A DNA stretch of 64,000 nucleotides from Flagellimonas aquimarina (GTDB lineage: Bacteria; Bacteroidota; Bacteroidia; Flavobacteriales; Flavobacteriaceae), in NCBI RefSeq assembly GCF_003149745.1, contig NZ_QGEG01000001.1:310001-374000 (forward strand), written 5' to 3'. The first letter of the stretch is position 1. Each line of letters opens with the position of its first letter. Both the position numbers and the translations under genes were made by a program. The notes below the pieces were generated by a model. The model did not search any database and had not been told where the DNA came from. It worked only from the letters and a program-made list of their open reading frames with translations. Shown here piece after piece: positions 52,596-62,838 of this stretch.

Positions 52596-53732
52596 TTTCA
52601 CAAACTCTCCAATTTTATTGGGCTCTAACCATCGGGTTACCAGCATGAGTCCACTTTTTTGGTCCACTACAATAAAATTGCCTCCAAAACCAGCTGCATA
52701 AAACAAATGCTCTGGAACACCGTCCCAGTGGCGTGGTCCTTTCTGGTTCAACCACCACATATAGCCATAGTTTATATTGGGAACCGATGGTGCGGTTGCT
52801 TTGGCAATCCAATCTTCACTCAATAATTGCTCATTTTTCCAACGGCCATTGTTAAGGAATACCAATCCAAAACGAGCCATATCCTCTGTATTGATGAAGA
52901 GTCCAGCACCAGAATGCCCTCCTCCCGTTACAGATTTCATTTGAATGCCATCAACTTCTGTCCAAGCATGATCATAGCCGTACCAACGCCATGTTGTAGA
53001 GGCTCCAATCTTATCCATTAGCTGTTCTTTTAGAACCATGGGCATAGGCTTGCGCCAAAGATGGGTAAGGGAATAAGACAGCACATTTACCCGAACATCA
53101 TTATACTCCATTACGGTACCTGGTTCGTTTAATTTTCTAAATCGCCAATCATCTAAATCACCTTCTTTGGGTGGGCGATCTGCCCAATCTTTCAGCCCCC
53201 AGAGCTCTCCAGACCAATCTGAATTTTGCTGCAAGAGATGCTCCCAACTTACTTTACTGTTGTGGCGTCCATCAAAAGTGCCATCCCAGATGTATGTTCC
53301 AACTTTGTCACCTGTACTTGAAATCAGCCCTTTGTCCAATGCCAAGCCAGCCATTGTGGAGAGAAAACTTTTGGTAACGCTAAAAGTCATATCGACCCGT
53401 TTGGTATCTCCCCAAGAAGCAAGTACATAACCATTTTTCAGAATCATTCCCGCAGGTCCTCCCCTTTTTTTGGTAGGCCCTAAAATTTCATGAAAAGGCT
53501 CTCTTTGGAATCCTTTTAAAATCGCTCGGCGTAAATCCCTTGACCCTGAGTATTCATTTGCATTAGCAAAATCAACAGCTGCTCGCAATTTGTTCTCATT
53601 AAAGGAAAATTGATTCTTGGAAGCTTGTTTCCAAGCGGCATTACGTTCTGGAAAATAAATATCTTGACACACTCCAAAATGTGCGGACAAAGTAAAAACA
53701 AGCAATACGATTAGGCGGGTAATATTTTTCAT
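52575..53732 (-). CDS. Serine hydrolase, class C beta-lactamase/esterase fold
   Basis: 385 residues. Signal peptide (ITRLIVLLVFTLSAHFGVCQD). The nucleophile motif is TFSVTKSFLS (SxxK, Ser near 120), followed by a Tyr-based second motif within EYNDVRVNVLSY near 202 and a C-terminal HWDGVPEHLFYAAGFGGN block near 338. It is a penicillin-binding-protein-like periplasmic hydrolase; substrates of this group include esters and D-amino-acid peptides, so antibiotic resistance should not be assumed. Confidence 0.85.
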   Translation of the reverse strand: MKNITRLIVLLVFTLSAHFGVCQDIYFPERNAAWKQASKNQFSFNENKLRAAVDFANANEYSGSRDLRRAILKGFQREPFHEILGPTKKRGGPAGMILKNGYVLASWGDTKRVDMTFSVTKSFLSTMAGLALDKGLISSTGDKVGTYIWDGTFDGRHNSKVSWEHLLQQNSDWSGELWGLKDWADRPPKEGDLDDWRFRKLNEPGTVMEYNDVRVNVLSYSLTHLWRKPMPMVLKEQLMDKIGASTTWRWYGYDHAWTEVDGIQMKSVTGGGHSGAGLFINTEDMARFGLVFLNNGRWKNEQLLSEDWIAKATAPSVPNINYGYMWWLNQKGPRHWDGVPEHLFYAAGFGGNFIVVDQKSGLMLVTRWLEPNKIGEFVKLVYDAF

Positions 53733-53805
53733 TTATAGTAACTCTTGGTTTGGGAAATCAAGTTACTAATTGCAAGTTACATCCTGAAGCGCTTTTGAGA
53801 ATATA

Positions 53806-55788
53806 TTAAAATCGCTTCTTCCTTACCAACTCCCCGGCAGCATCATAATACCGCCATGTTCCCACTTGTTCATCTTTTTTGAACCGCCCTGTCATTTTTT
53901 CATTGCCATTGGAGTAGAACTCGGTGTAACGGCCATGTTTAAGGCCATCCTTTAATTCTACTTCGAACCTGAGCTTCCCGTTGGAATAGTTTCTATGAAA
54001 GCTCTTGGCATTTAAGTCAGTTGGGTAAATGGGCTTTAGATTAAAAACGGCATCCGTAATCTGTTTGGTTTTTGCTGATTGGACCGTGGTTTTTAAAACG
54101 CTGGCGCCTTCCTTAAACTGGGATTTTGTTTTTACCTCTTCCACATTTTGATAGTTGACCACCAACCTACTTTCAAATAAGTTGTCATCTGGGGTTAATT
54201 GAAACCCTATCTGTGGGAAACAGATGATAAAATCTTTATTCTTTCGCAATTGTATGCGAGTAGAACCATCAGCTAACGAATACATATTATCATACAAAAC
54301 TGGGATATTGCTATACACAAATAGACTAGACTCGCTTTTGAAATTTTTGTCGAAGTCTTTAAAGTCTTCTGAAGATGACAAGGTTTCTTCGACCACAAAA
54401 TCATCAATAATACTTTTTAATGTATTGGGATTATCGCTAAATACAACATATTGGTCTATGATCGTAAAATAGGGCTTGTCAAACTCCTTGAACCGATTTC
54501 CCAGCAAAATTTTAAAAAATCCTTTGATAGAGAGGAAATGGATTTCATGCTCCTTATAAGTAATTGCTTTAAATTTTACGGGAGTCTTCTTTTTGATTTG
54601 TTTAAGTACAAAATCCAAATTGGTTTTGGCATTATCAATGGCATTGGTTTTTAACACCAAGGCAAGGTCATTTTTCCCTTTAGAAATTTCGGATTTTATT
54701 TGAAGCAGCGCTATCTCATCGTCAATCCAACTTATAAAGTTCTCCTTGACATTTATCTTTAAGAATTTCTCTACTTTTTCAATGCCTTCTTGGTAGGTGT
54801 TAAACTGTTCAGGGTTGTCCTTTTGGACCGTTTCAAAATTCTCATAAAACTCTGAAAAGCTATCAAAACCATAACTAACATATAATGCGGTTCTTTTGGG
54901 CGCTATGCCAGGAATTGTGCGTTTGGCTTTACCGGATTTTTGAAGTGCCTCTAAATAATTATGATTTGTAGAACTTATGTTGCTGTATCCATTTGCGGTA
55001 ATGGTGCTGTTCTTGTCTAGATCAAAGCTGAATCCCGAAAACAAAAAATTCTCACTTATCCGATTTACCCAATCACTTGGTTTATTAGAAAAACGCTTGT
55101 AGTAGTTGTCCAAAAAGTCGTACTGCAGATATAATCTGAACAAATCTTCATATCCTACTTTTTTGTTGACCTCAATAAAATTCAAATTCCTACCCAGCAA
55201 TGGTTCTTCATATTGATCAATAGAAGCTTCTACCAATGTATGGGTATAAGAAGCTACCAACTGGTTTTTTACAAAAGATAGGTACATGGTCTCTTTGTTC
55301 TTACGATCATACACCTCCAAAATCTCATGTTCATGATAATTTCTTTTGCTTAAAGAGTAATTGTCATTGAGCAACGTATTCAAATAGGTTTTAAGCAGTT
55401 TTAGCTTGGCTATTCGCTTTAGGTCCAGCACATAGAAAATACCATAATCCTTTTCAGAAACCATATGGATGGAAATAAACAGAGACCTCCCGTCAAAAAA
55501 TTCAAATAACTTATGATTGTTATTAAATACGGTATCTACTTTCTGAATGTTTTCTGTTAACTCTGCAAAATATCCGTTCTTTTGAAGGTGTTGCCAAGCT
55601 TTGGACTCGCTCACTTTTTGCCAACTCTCAACAGGTTTTTCAGATTCTATTACAAAAACAGCATCCCTAGGAATCAAATAAATGGATTGTAAATTGGTTT
55701 TTGGGGACAAAACCAAAATATATAAAAGGTAGCCGATGTAAATAAGCAATAATGCGAGTATAGTAAAGAGAAATCTTTTTTTGATCAT
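53806..55788 (-). CDS. Membrane-anchored protein of unknown function with C-terminal MORN/YwqK-like repeats
   Basis: 660 residues. One N-terminal membrane helix (FLFTILALLLIYIGYLLYILV) and a long periplasmic part. Residues of about 40-590 are not assignable to a named domain by eye, though they have a DUF3352-like look (IPRDAVFVIESEKPVESWQK). The last 60 residues hold two MORN_2/YwqK-type repeats (LKDGLKHGRYTEFYSNGNEK, then GRFKKDEQVGTWRYYD). Such repeats usually end Bacteroidetes secreted proteins. No catalytic motif was found. Confidence 0.65.
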   Translation of the reverse strand: MIKKRFLFTILALLLIYIGYLLYILVLSPKTNLQSIYLIPRDAVFVIESEKPVESWQKVSESKAWQHLQKNGYFAELTENIQKVDTVFNNNHKLFEFFDGRSLFISIHMVSEKDYGIFYVLDLKRIAKLKLLKTYLNTLLNDNYSLSKRNYHEHEILEVYDRKNKETMYLSFVKNQLVASYTHTLVEASIDQYEEPLLGRNLNFIEVNKKVGYEDLFRLYLQYDFLDNYYKRFSNKPSDWVNRISENFLFSGFSFDLDKNSTITANGYSNISSTNHNYLEALQKSGKAKRTIPGIAPKRTALYVSYGFDSFSEFYENFETVQKDNPEQFNTYQEGIEKVEKFLKINVKENFISWIDDEIALLQIKSEISKGKNDLALVLKTNAIDNAKTNLDFVLKQIKKKTPVKFKAITYKEHEIHFLSIKGFFKILLGNRFKEFDKPYFTIIDQYVVFSDNPNTLKSIIDDFVVEETLSSSEDFKDFDKNFKSESSLFVYSNIPVLYDNMYSLADGSTRIQLRKNKDFIICFPQIGFQLTPDDNLFESRLVVNYQNVEEVKTKSQFKEGASVLKTTVQSAKTKQITDAVFNLKPIYPTDLNAKSFHRNYSNGKLRFEVELKDGLKHGRYTEFYSNGNEKMTGRFKKDEQVGTWRYYDAAGELVRKKRF

Positions 55789-55850
55789 TGGTAGAGAAGT
55801 GTCTTTTCTAACAACGAAAAAGCGGATACTTTAGTCTAGAACATTGATTG

Positions 55851-56510
55851 TTATAGAGATTTCAAATCCTTAATGGTCTTAAAAGCTACATCAACTTGCT
55901 CCTCATTTACCAAAATGGTGAACTCATTGGTTGTTGAAATAACTTCGTACAATATAATGCCTTCCCAAGCCAGTCGTTGAAAGATAAAATAATAAATTCC
56001 AGGCACAGAAACATTTTCTGCAGGTAGTTTTACCGTAATAGAGGACAAATTTTCAGCTTTCTGGGTGCAGCGTTCATGCTTAAAATACTTTTCTACCACT
56101 GTATCCATGAGATTACTGATTACAATATTAATTTCATTTACACCCCTGGAAGAAGTATAGAACACATCTTGATTGGCGTTTACCTCTTGCAATAATCTGG
56201 CCTGCTGTTGCAAAATAGTATCCGAAGCTAAAAATGTATAATCGGTTAAAGAAGAGCGAACGGTAATTTCCCCTATGTTCTTAAGAACTTTTACAATCTT
56301 ATGTGTTGCTCTAAACTCTAGATCGTCAGATAATCTTTTTAGCGCCATGACTATAGCACCGTCCTTTACATCTTTTCCCAATGCATCTGATATTTCGGGT
56401 TTTATTTGTCTGGACAAAGATGTAAGGTTAATGATTCCTTGAGCTAGGGCGCTTTGTAAGAAGGGCTTCTTCTTAATATAATGTTCAACTACAGCAGAAA
56501 TGGTTTTCAT
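55851..56510 (-). CDS. ACT-domain-like protein (often labelled aspartate kinase in error)
   Basis: 219 residues, cytoplasmic. It has no kinase domain. The N-terminal 70 residues are helical with NLTSLSRQIKPEIS near 27 (an HTH-like pattern). The C-terminal 130 residues show two ACT-like beta-alpha-beta units (LTDYTFLAS.., and PGIYYFIFQRLAWEGIILYEVISTTNEFTILVN). Such stand-alone proteins are common in Flavobacteria. A small-molecule sensor role is plausible, but nothing shows the ligand. Confidence 0.72.
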   Translation of the reverse strand: MKTISAVVEHYIKKKPFLQSALAQGIINLTSLSRQIKPEISDALGKDVKDGAIVMALKRLSDDLEFRATHKIVKVLKNIGEITVRSSLTDYTFLASDTILQQQARLLQEVNANQDVFYTSSRGVNEINIVISNLMDTVVEKYFKHERCTQKAENLSSITVKLPAENVSVPGIYYFIFQRLAWEGIILYEVISTTNEFTILVNEEQVDVAFKTIKDLKSL

Positions 56511-56562
56511 TACGGGTGGCTTTTAAGCAAAAATAACATATTGTTATAAATAAAACAAATGG

Positions 56563-56922
56563 TTAAAAATGATAGAAGGCATTTTCCAAATGTTCAACTT
56601 TAAACTTTTCTCCCTTTTTTATCACAGTAATAATATCAAACCTAACTTCAACCTCTAAACGGTTTTCTTGAACATAATGGTCCGCAGCCATGATCAAGAG
56701 TTTTATTTTCTTTGGGGTTATTATGTCTGAAACATCTCCAAAAAAACCAATTGTTCTAGATTTCACCTCTACTATGGCTAGCTCCTCACCTTTTTTGGCG
56801 ATGATATCGACCTCGGCCTTTAAATGGCGATAGTTCTTAAAAAGTATTTCATAACCCTTTTCAATTAAAAAATCAACAGCTTTTTGCTCGCCAAGCTTCC
56901 CAAATTCGTTATGTTTTCCCAT
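56563..56922 (-). CDS. yraN: YraN (UPF0102) family protein
   Basis: 119 residues. The restriction-endonuclease-like fold is visible: GKLGEQKAVDFLIEKGYEIL, then AEVDIIAKKGEELAIVEVKSR (the D..E.K catalytic pattern near 36-55) and VRFDIITVI. Predicted nuclease of unknown biological role; short by design (family about 115-130). It is upstream of the ACT protein on the same strand and divergent from DUF1800. Confidence 0.9.
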   Translation of the reverse strand: MGKHNEFGKLGEQKAVDFLIEKGYEILFKNYRHLKAEVDIIAKKGEELAIVEVKSRTIGFFGDVSDIITPKKIKLLIMAADHYVQENRLEVEVRFDIITVIKKGEKFKVEHLENAFYHF

Positions 56923-57091
56923 GGATTATGAAAAATATTAAAAAATATGTGCAGTTCATCGAAAAATTTGGTAGTTCAAGGCAAAAACAACGTTTAGATT
57001 GTAATTTGTTGGCTGAATTGAACCACACCCAACGTTAACTAAACATATAGTTGCCCCAAAACTATGGACCTAATTAACGCCAGACATTGCT

Positions 57092-58603
57092 ATGGAGTAC
57101 TTCATTAATTGTAATTCCTCAACTTTGGCGCCGTATACTACTCCATTGGATGAGTTGCGTGCTGCCCATTTGTACAGGAGGCTTGGTTTTAGTGCCTCAG
57201 TACAGACCATTAATGCCGCTGTTGGACAAACAGCCACTGCCATTGTGGACAATTTAGTAAATCAAGCGCTTGCCATGCCGCCAATACCTGCTCCTCTTTG
57301 GGCAGATTGGACAAATGCTGATTATCCTGCGGATGATGATTTAGCAAGGCAAGTAAGAAGAGCTCAGGTAGAAGAATTTACTATAGCCTATGGTAACGCA
57401 TTATTAGACAATAATCTTCGTGATAGATTAAGTTTCTTCTGGAGCAATCATTTTGTAACAGAATTAGATGTTTATGATTGTAATTCCTTTTTATATTATT
57501 ACATAAACTGTCTACAGCGAAATGCCATTGGAAACTTTAGAACTTTTGTTAGCGAAATTGGTCTAACAAGTGCCATGCTATATTATTTAGATGGTGTTCG
57601 AAACCGCGGAAACAATCCAAACGAAAATTATGCCCGGGAGCTTTATGAGCTTTTTGCATTAGGTGAGGGCAATAATTATACAGAGGATGATATCATTGAA
57701 ACTGCAAAAGCTATTTCAGGGTATACCGATCGTGGTGAAGAAGGCTGTACCCAAGTTGCCTTTGATGCAGAGGACTTCAATACAGATAACAAAACTATTT
57801 TTGGGCAAACAGGAAATTGGGGATACGATGATGTAATTGATATCCTATTTACCCAAAGACCAAATGAAATAGCTGGTTTTATCTGCAAAAAACTTTATGA
57901 ATTCTTTGTACATCCAGATTCCACAAATGATGATGGAGGTATAGCACCAGATATTATTGATGAATTGGCGCAAACTTTCGTTGCCAACAATTTTGAAATT
58001 GCCCCAGTACTATCACAATTATTCAGAAGTCAACATTTTTTTGATGAAACCGCTATCGGTGTAATCATCAAGAGTCCGTTTGACCTTTATATGAACTTGA
58101 TCAAAGAAACTGGATTCACCTATGATGATGGCACAGTGATCAACGTAGTGGATGCTTCCAGATTAATTGGCCAGACCATGTTTGATCCTTTTGATGTTGC
58201 CGGTTGGCAGCGAGACAGACAATGGATCAACACCAATTTTATAATTGGGCGTTGGTTGACATCAGAAGTTTTCTTGGAGCGTTTCTTCCAAGCCAATCCT
58301 GAGCAATTTAGGACATTGGCCATGGATGCAGTTGGCGCTGCCGATATGAACACCAGTAATCCAGAAATAGTAGTGCGGGCCTTGGTGAACAAGTTTACAC
58401 CTAAAGGTTTATTAACAGATCAGGATTTTGAAAATGCAATGGATGCCTTCAAAATTGATGACGTACCTGAGAATTATTATTCGCCAGATTACATAGCAGG
58501 AGGGTTAAGTCTTTGGTCGCTTTCTATAAGTGCTGAAGTACCTACCCAAGTTTATGTTTTATTACGTCACCTATCTAGAGAACCTGAATTTCAACTTAAA
58601 TAA
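57092..58603 (+). CDS. DUF1800 family protein
   Basis: 503 residues. Opens with HLYRRLGFSASVQTINAAVG, the typical DUF1800 start, followed by FFWSNHFV near 110, NENYARELYELFALGEGNNY near 172, GYTDRGEEG near 210, and KLYEFFVHPDS near 268. Helical proteins of unknown function. They are nearly always followed by a DUF1501 gene, as here (the next gene starts 7 bp past the stop), so the pair forms a two-component unit. No signal peptide is evident in this one. Confidence 0.93.
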   Translation: MEYFINCNSSTLAPYTTPLDELRAAHLYRRLGFSASVQTINAAVGQTATAIVDNLVNQALAMPPIPAPLWADWTNADYPADDDLARQVRRAQVEEFTIAYGNALLDNNLRDRLSFFWSNHFVTELDVYDCNSFLYYYINCLQRNAIGNFRTFVSEIGLTSAMLYYLDGVRNRGNNPNENYARELYELFALGEGNNYTEDDIIETAKAISGYTDRGEEGCTQVAFDAEDFNTDNKTIFGQTGNWGYDDVIDILFTQRPNEIAGFICKKLYEFFVHPDSTNDDGGIAPDIIDELAQTFVANNFEIAPVLSQLFRSQHFFDETAIGVIIKSPFDLYMNLIKETGFTYDDGTVINVVDASRLIGQTMFDPFDVAGWQRDRQWINTNFIIGRWLTSEVFLERFFQANPEQFRTLAMDAVGAADMNTSNPEIVVRALVNKFTPKGLLTDQDFENAMDAFKIDDVPENYYSPDYIAGGLSLWSLSISAEVPTQVYVLLRHLSREPEFQLK

Positions 58604-58610
58604 CCCTACT

Positions 58611-60323
58611 ATGTGCGATACTCATCATACTCACGATACAACACCACACAAAGGCCTAGAACATGATGGCCACGATTTAGAACACAAAACATGGAGCAGA
58701 CGTTCCTTTATCCAAGCATTGGGTATAGCTGGATCAGGTTCTATGTTTTTAGGAAGTAACTTGGTTTCAGCTTCGGCACCTTCTCCTTTAACATCTGCTA
58801 TTGCAGATGCAGATACAGATAACATTTTAATCTTGATTAGGTTATCTGGAGGTAATGATGGACTGAGCACGGTTATTCCAATTCAACAATATGATACTTA
58901 TGCTAATGCAAGACCCAATATCTACATCCCCGAAAGTAAGGTCTTAAAACTTACTGATGATTTTGGCGTACCTACCTACATGAATTCTCTTGAGCCGCTA
59001 TGGGGAGAAGGTCAGTTCAAAGCTGTTCACGGCGTTGGTTACGAAGGCCAAAGCCTGTCCCATTTCACAGGTTCAGATATTTTTGCCAACACAGATCTTA
59101 CCACAACTGGTTTTAGCGGGCTAAATACAGGATGGATGGGAAGACATTTTGAGGAATGTTTCCCAGATTATTTAATCAATCCGCCAGAAGCTCCTGCAGC
59201 TATTCAAATTGGTAATTTGGCCAACTTGGTTTTTCAAGGTGAAGAAACAAACTATGCTTTCGTTACCAATAACATTGATCAGTTAGAAGAAATTGCACAA
59301 ACTGGTTTCTTTTATGATATTGAAAATGCTCCTTTTGATAACTGTATGTACGGTGATCAACTTAAATTCTTAAGAGGTGTGGCAAACACTACTTATGAAT
59401 ATGCAGGGAAAATTCATGAAGCTTACGAGAGAGGACAAAACCAAGTGGAATACCAAGACAATGGTTTTGCAAGACAATTGGCCCTTTTGGCAAGACTGAT
59501 CAAAGGAAACTTAGGCACCAAAGTGTATATGATTTCTATGGGAGGATTTGACACTCATGGTAATCAGCCACTTGCTCATGAAAGATTGATGACCAATCTT
59601 TCTATTGCCATCAATAATTTTTATGAAGATGTTGCTTTTACCCAACAAGATGAAAAGGTATTGAGCATGACATTCTCAGAGTTTGGTCGAAGAATCTTTG
59701 AAAATGGTTCAAATGGTACGGATCATGGAAAAGCAGCTCCAACCCTATTCTTCGGATCAGGATTGAATGGAAGTGCTTTTATTGGTGACCACCCTTCACT
59801 GGAAAGTCCTAATGGACGTGGAAACCTGGAACACACTATGGATTTTAGAAATCTCTATGGTACAGTCTTGGCAGAGTGGTTATGCGTTCCAAGAGAAGCA
59901 GTTGAACGTCACTTGTTAGGCTATACCTATCAGGCTATAGACCTAGGTTTCAATTGTAGTGGTGAAGTCTTTGATGATATTGCAATGGATAGTGATCCGC
60001 CAACATTACCAGATACCCCACCTAGTCCAGATGGTATGGATCCAGATCCAGATGCATTGGCTACAATCATCCATAGGCCTTACTATCCAACTGAGCGCAC
60101 TCCACATATTTATTTGGAAATGCCCGTTGCGGCCCATGTCGATATTCAACTATACAACATCCTAGGCCAAAATGTAGGTACAGTGTTCAATGAGATGATG
60201 TTGGAAGGTTCCGCTGAAATTAATATCAGGGAGCGAATGAGAGATAGTCTGTCCACTGGAAAATATATCTATAGAATCTCGGTAGGAGACGAAAAAATGA
60301 GTAAATCCGTAATGATAATGTAG
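58611..60323 (+). CDS. DUF1501 protein with twin-arginine signal and T9SS-type C-terminus
   Basis: 570 residues from the ATG at 58611 (a longer frame to 58530 would overlap DUF1800). His-rich lead (CDTHHTHDTTPH), then a Tat signal SRRSFIQALGIAGSG at about 29-43. The DUF1501 core has IRLSGGNDGLSTVIP near 83, HFTGSDIF near 151, MGGFDTHGNQPL near 307, FSEFGRRIFENGSNGTDHGK near 362. After a Pro/Asp linker the last 80 residues form a T9SS-type tail (VDIQLYNILGQNV to KSVMIM). It is a sulfatase-fold relative of unknown activity, and partner of the DUF1800 gene. Confidence 0.92.
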   Translation: MCDTHHTHDTTPHKGLEHDGHDLEHKTWSRRSFIQALGIAGSGSMFLGSNLVSASAPSPLTSAIADADTDNILILIRLSGGNDGLSTVIPIQQYDTYANARPNIYIPESKVLKLTDDFGVPTYMNSLEPLWGEGQFKAVHGVGYEGQSLSHFTGSDIFANTDLTTTGFSGLNTGWMGRHFEECFPDYLINPPEAPAAIQIGNLANLVFQGEETNYAFVTNNIDQLEEIAQTGFFYDIENAPFDNCMYGDQLKFLRGVANTTYEYAGKIHEAYERGQNQVEYQDNGFARQLALLARLIKGNLGTKVYMISMGGFDTHGNQPLAHERLMTNLSIAINNFYEDVAFTQQDEKVLSMTFSEFGRRIFENGSNGTDHGKAAPTLFFGSGLNGSAFIGDHPSLESPNGRGNLEHTMDFRNLYGTVLAEWLCVPREAVERHLLGYTYQAIDLGFNCSGEVFDDIAMDSDPPTLPDTPPSPDGMDPDPDALATIIHRPYYPTERTPHIYLEMPVAAHVDIQLYNILGQNVGTVFNEMMLEGSAEINIRERMRDSLSTGKYIYRISVGDEKMSKSVMIM

Positions 60324-60347
60324 ACAAGTCGTAACGTATACATTCCA

Positions 60348-60405
60348 GAATCCTCCGATAGTGCAACTCCCCACCCCAATTAGAGCTGCATGATTCGGAG
60401 GTTTC
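60348..60405 (+). terminator. Possible terminator after DUF1501
   Basis: GAATCCTCCGA and TCGGAGGTTTC pair over 11 bases with one mismatch across a 36-base loop, followed by a T run. The long loop lowers confidence. It could serve both this operon and the small gene convergent to it. Confidence 0.4.
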
Positions 60406-60409
60406 CTTT

Positions 60410-60574
60410 TTAGGTCAGTTTCGGTTTGTCCTTATCTGTTTTAAATGCCAAGGCCTTTTTTACTTCGTGGTTTTTGTCCTTGTACACTCGCGTCACTTCT
60501 TCTTTTTTTTCTTCTTTTAAAACTTCCTTGAATTTTTTAAGATTCTTGAATTTCTTGGGGTTACCTGTACTCAT
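60410..60574 (-). CDS. Small Lys/Glu-rich protein, 54 residues
   Basis: The frame opens MSTGNPKKFKNLKKFKEVLK and ends DKDKPKLT. It is hydrophilic, Lys-rich (about one third), probably helical and cytoplasmic. No family is recognised. A 54-codon frame with this composition between two plus-strand genes is plausible as a small nucleic-acid-binding or unstructured protein. Confidence 0.5.
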   Translation of the reverse strand: MSTGNPKKFKNLKKFKEVLKEEKKEEVTRVYKDKNHEVKKALAFKTDKDKPKLT

Positions 60575-60709
60575 AATATTGTTTTTGTAGAATATTCCTA
60601 CAATATACTGATTATCTCATCCTTCATTTTTTAAAAACTTCATTTTTCGATATCCTAACACCCTTCAACAAGTCCATATAAAGGATAGAATCACTCGAAT
60701 GAAATTCAG

Positions 60710-60717
60710 TATTTTTG
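60710..60717 (+). promoter_or_regulatory. Probable -7 element of metG
   Basis: TATTTTTG fits TAnnTTTG, 20 bp before the metG ATG. No clear -33 partner. Confidence 0.4.
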
Positions 60718-60737
60718 GGGCCTAATTAAAATGATTC

Positions 60738-62819
60738 ATGTCAGAGACCAATTCTCCATCAAGATATACCATAACGGCAGCACTACCCTACACTAATGGA
60801 CCAATCCATATTGGGCATTTGGCCGGTGTTTATGTTCCTGCCGATATCTATTCCCGCTATTTACGTTTAAAAGGACATGATGTCGCTTTTATATGTGGTA
60901 GTGATGAACACGGAGTGGCCATTCCCATGAAGGCCAAAAAAGAAGGCGTTTCTCCAAAAGAGATTATAGACAAGTATCATGAGATCATTAAAAAATCATT
61001 TGTTGATTTCGGGATTTCTATGGACAATTATTCCCGTACCTCGGCAGAAATTCATCATAAAACAGCGTCGGATTTTTTTAAAAAACTATATGATCAAAAT
61101 GATTTCATAGAAGAAGTAACCGAGCAACTTTATGATGAAAAGGCGCAACAGTTTTTGGCAGACAGATTCGTTGTGGGTACCTGTCCCATATGTGGAAACG
61201 AAGAAGCCTATGGTGATCAATGCGAAAATTGCGGTTCATCTTTGAACGCCACAGACTTGATAAATCCAAAATCTACGATTACTGGCAATGTGCCTACCCT
61301 GAAGAAAACCAAACATTGGTTTTTACCTCTGGATCGCTACGAAGGATTTTTAAAAGAATGGATTTTAGAAGGACATAAAAACGATTGGAAACCCAATGTC
61401 TACGGCCAATGCAAATCTTGGATAGACGATGGCCTAAAACCACGTGCTGTTACCCGAGATTTGGATTGGGGGATCCCCGTTCCGGTGGAAGGTGGTGAGG
61501 GCAAGGTATTGTACGTTTGGTTCGATGCCCCTATTGGATATATCTCATCCACAAAAGAATGGGCAGAACGAGAAGGAAAAGATTGGGAACCCTATTGGAA
61601 AGATAAAAGCACCAAATTGCTCCATTTTATTGGAAAGGACAATATTGTTTTTCATTGTATCATCTTCCCAAGCATGCTCAAAGCACATGGAGATTTTGTA
61701 CTCCCGGAAAACGTGCCCGCCAACGAGTTTTTAAATTTAGAAGGCAATAAGCTATCTACTTCCAAAAACTGGGCGGTCTGGTTGCATGAATATTTAGAAG
61801 AATTTCCAGATATGCAAGATGTGCTCAGGTATACCTTGACCGCCAATGCACCCGAAACAAAAGACAACGACTTTACCTGGAAGGATTTTCAGGCGAGGAA
61901 CAACAATGAGCTTGTAGCTATTTTTGGCAATTTTATAAACCGTGTGACTGTCCTTACCCATAAGTATTATGATGGTGTGGTGCCTAATCCTAATGCCCTT
62001 TCAGCAGTTGATAAACAGACGTTAGACGCCTTAAAGGGCTTTCCTGATACTCTTTCGAACTCTCTTGAACGTTATCGCTTTAGAGAGGCCAGTCAAGAGT
62101 TGATGAATCTTGCAAGATTGGGAAACAAATATCTGGCGGACGAAGAGCCTTGGAAGCTGATAAAAACTGATGAAGAACGCGTAAAAACCGTAATGTATGT
62201 GGCACTTCAGATTGCAACAGGTTTGGCCATATTGAGTGAGCCTTTTTTACCATTTACGTCCAACAAGCTTAAAAACATTCTTAATGTCATTTCTAACGAA
62301 GGTGAGAAATCTTTGGGATGGAGTGACATAAGTACCTCGGATATTCTTCTTCCCGCAGGTCATCAAATCAATAAAAGTGAATTGTTGTTCCGAAAGGTAG
62401 AAGACAAAGAAATTGAAGCACAACTTGAGAAGCTCGAAGCTACCAAAAAAGCAAACGAACAAATGGACAAGGAAATCACCCCACAAAAAGACACCATAAC
62501 TTTTGACGATTTTACCAAATTGGATATGCGTGTTGGCACTATTATAGAGGCTGAAAAAATGCCCAAGGCCAACAAACTTTTGGTTTTAAAAGTAGATACA
62601 GGATTAGACACCCGTACCATTGTTTCTGGCATTGCAGAAAGCTTTAAACCTGAAGAAATTGTAGGCAAAAAAGTAACCGTTTTGGTAAACCTTGCCCCAA
62701 GAAAACTGCGTGGCGTAGAAAGTGAGGGCATGATTCTCATGACTGAAAACGAGGAAGGCAAATTGGTTTTCGTAAACCCAGATGAAGAAGGTGTGGGGAA
62801 TGGAGAGACCATAAATTAA
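60738..62819 (+). CDS. metG: Methionine--tRNA ligase
   Basis: 693 residues, the long form with a C-terminal EMAP/tRNA-binding OB domain (about 595-693, [20 protein letters not shown]). The catalytic Rossmann core has PIHIGHLAG (HIGH motif) near 23, the zinc knuckle [18 protein letters not shown] near 148, and the KMSKS-equivalent [15 protein letters not shown] near 337 (KLSTS, a known variant). Charges both initiator and elongator tRNA-Met. Preceded by a TATTTTTG element. Confidence 0.97.
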   Translation: MSETNSPSRYTITAALPYTNGPIHIGHLAGVYVPADIYSRYLRLKGHDVAFICGSDEHGVAIPMKAKKEGVSPKEIIDKYHEIIKKSFVDFGISMDNYSRTSAEIHHKTASDFFKKLYDQNDFIEEVTEQLYDEKAQQFLADRFVVGTCPICGNEEAYGDQCENCGSSLNATDLINPKSTITGNVPTLKKTKHWFLPLDRYEGFLKEWILEGHKNDWKPNVYGQCKSWIDDGLKPRAVTRDLDWGIPVPVEGGEGKVLYVWFDAPIGYISSTKEWAEREGKDWEPYWKDKSTKLLHFIGKDNIVFHCIIFPSMLKAHGDFVLPENVPANEFLNLEGNKLSTSKNWAVWLHEYLEEFPDMQDVLRYTLTANAPETKDNDFTWKDFQARNNNELVAIFGNFINRVTVLTHKYYDGVVPNPNALSAVDKQTLDALKGFPDTLSNSLERYRFREASQELMNLARLGNKYLADEEPWKLIKTDEERVKTVMYVALQIATGLAILSEPFLPFTSNKLKNILNVISNEGEKSLGWSDISTSDILLPAGHQINKSELLFRKVEDKEIEAQLEKLEATKKANEQMDKEITPQKDTITFDDFTKLDMRVGTIIEAEKMPKANKLLVLKVDTGLDTRTIVSGIAESFKPEEIVGKKVTVLVNLAPRKLRGVESEGMILMTENEEGKLVFVNPDEEGVGNGETIN

Positions 62820-62838
62820 TAATAGCTTTATTTTTAAT

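Noticed and set aside
52575-53732. Antibiotic-resistance beta-lactamase
   Set aside because: The fold fits class C/esterase, but the second motif is not the canonical YxN and no KTG is obvious, so resistance cannot be claimed.
55851-56510. Second aspartate kinase
   Set aside because: It lacks the kinase domain altogether; only ACT-like parts are present. The real enzyme is at 36818-38068.
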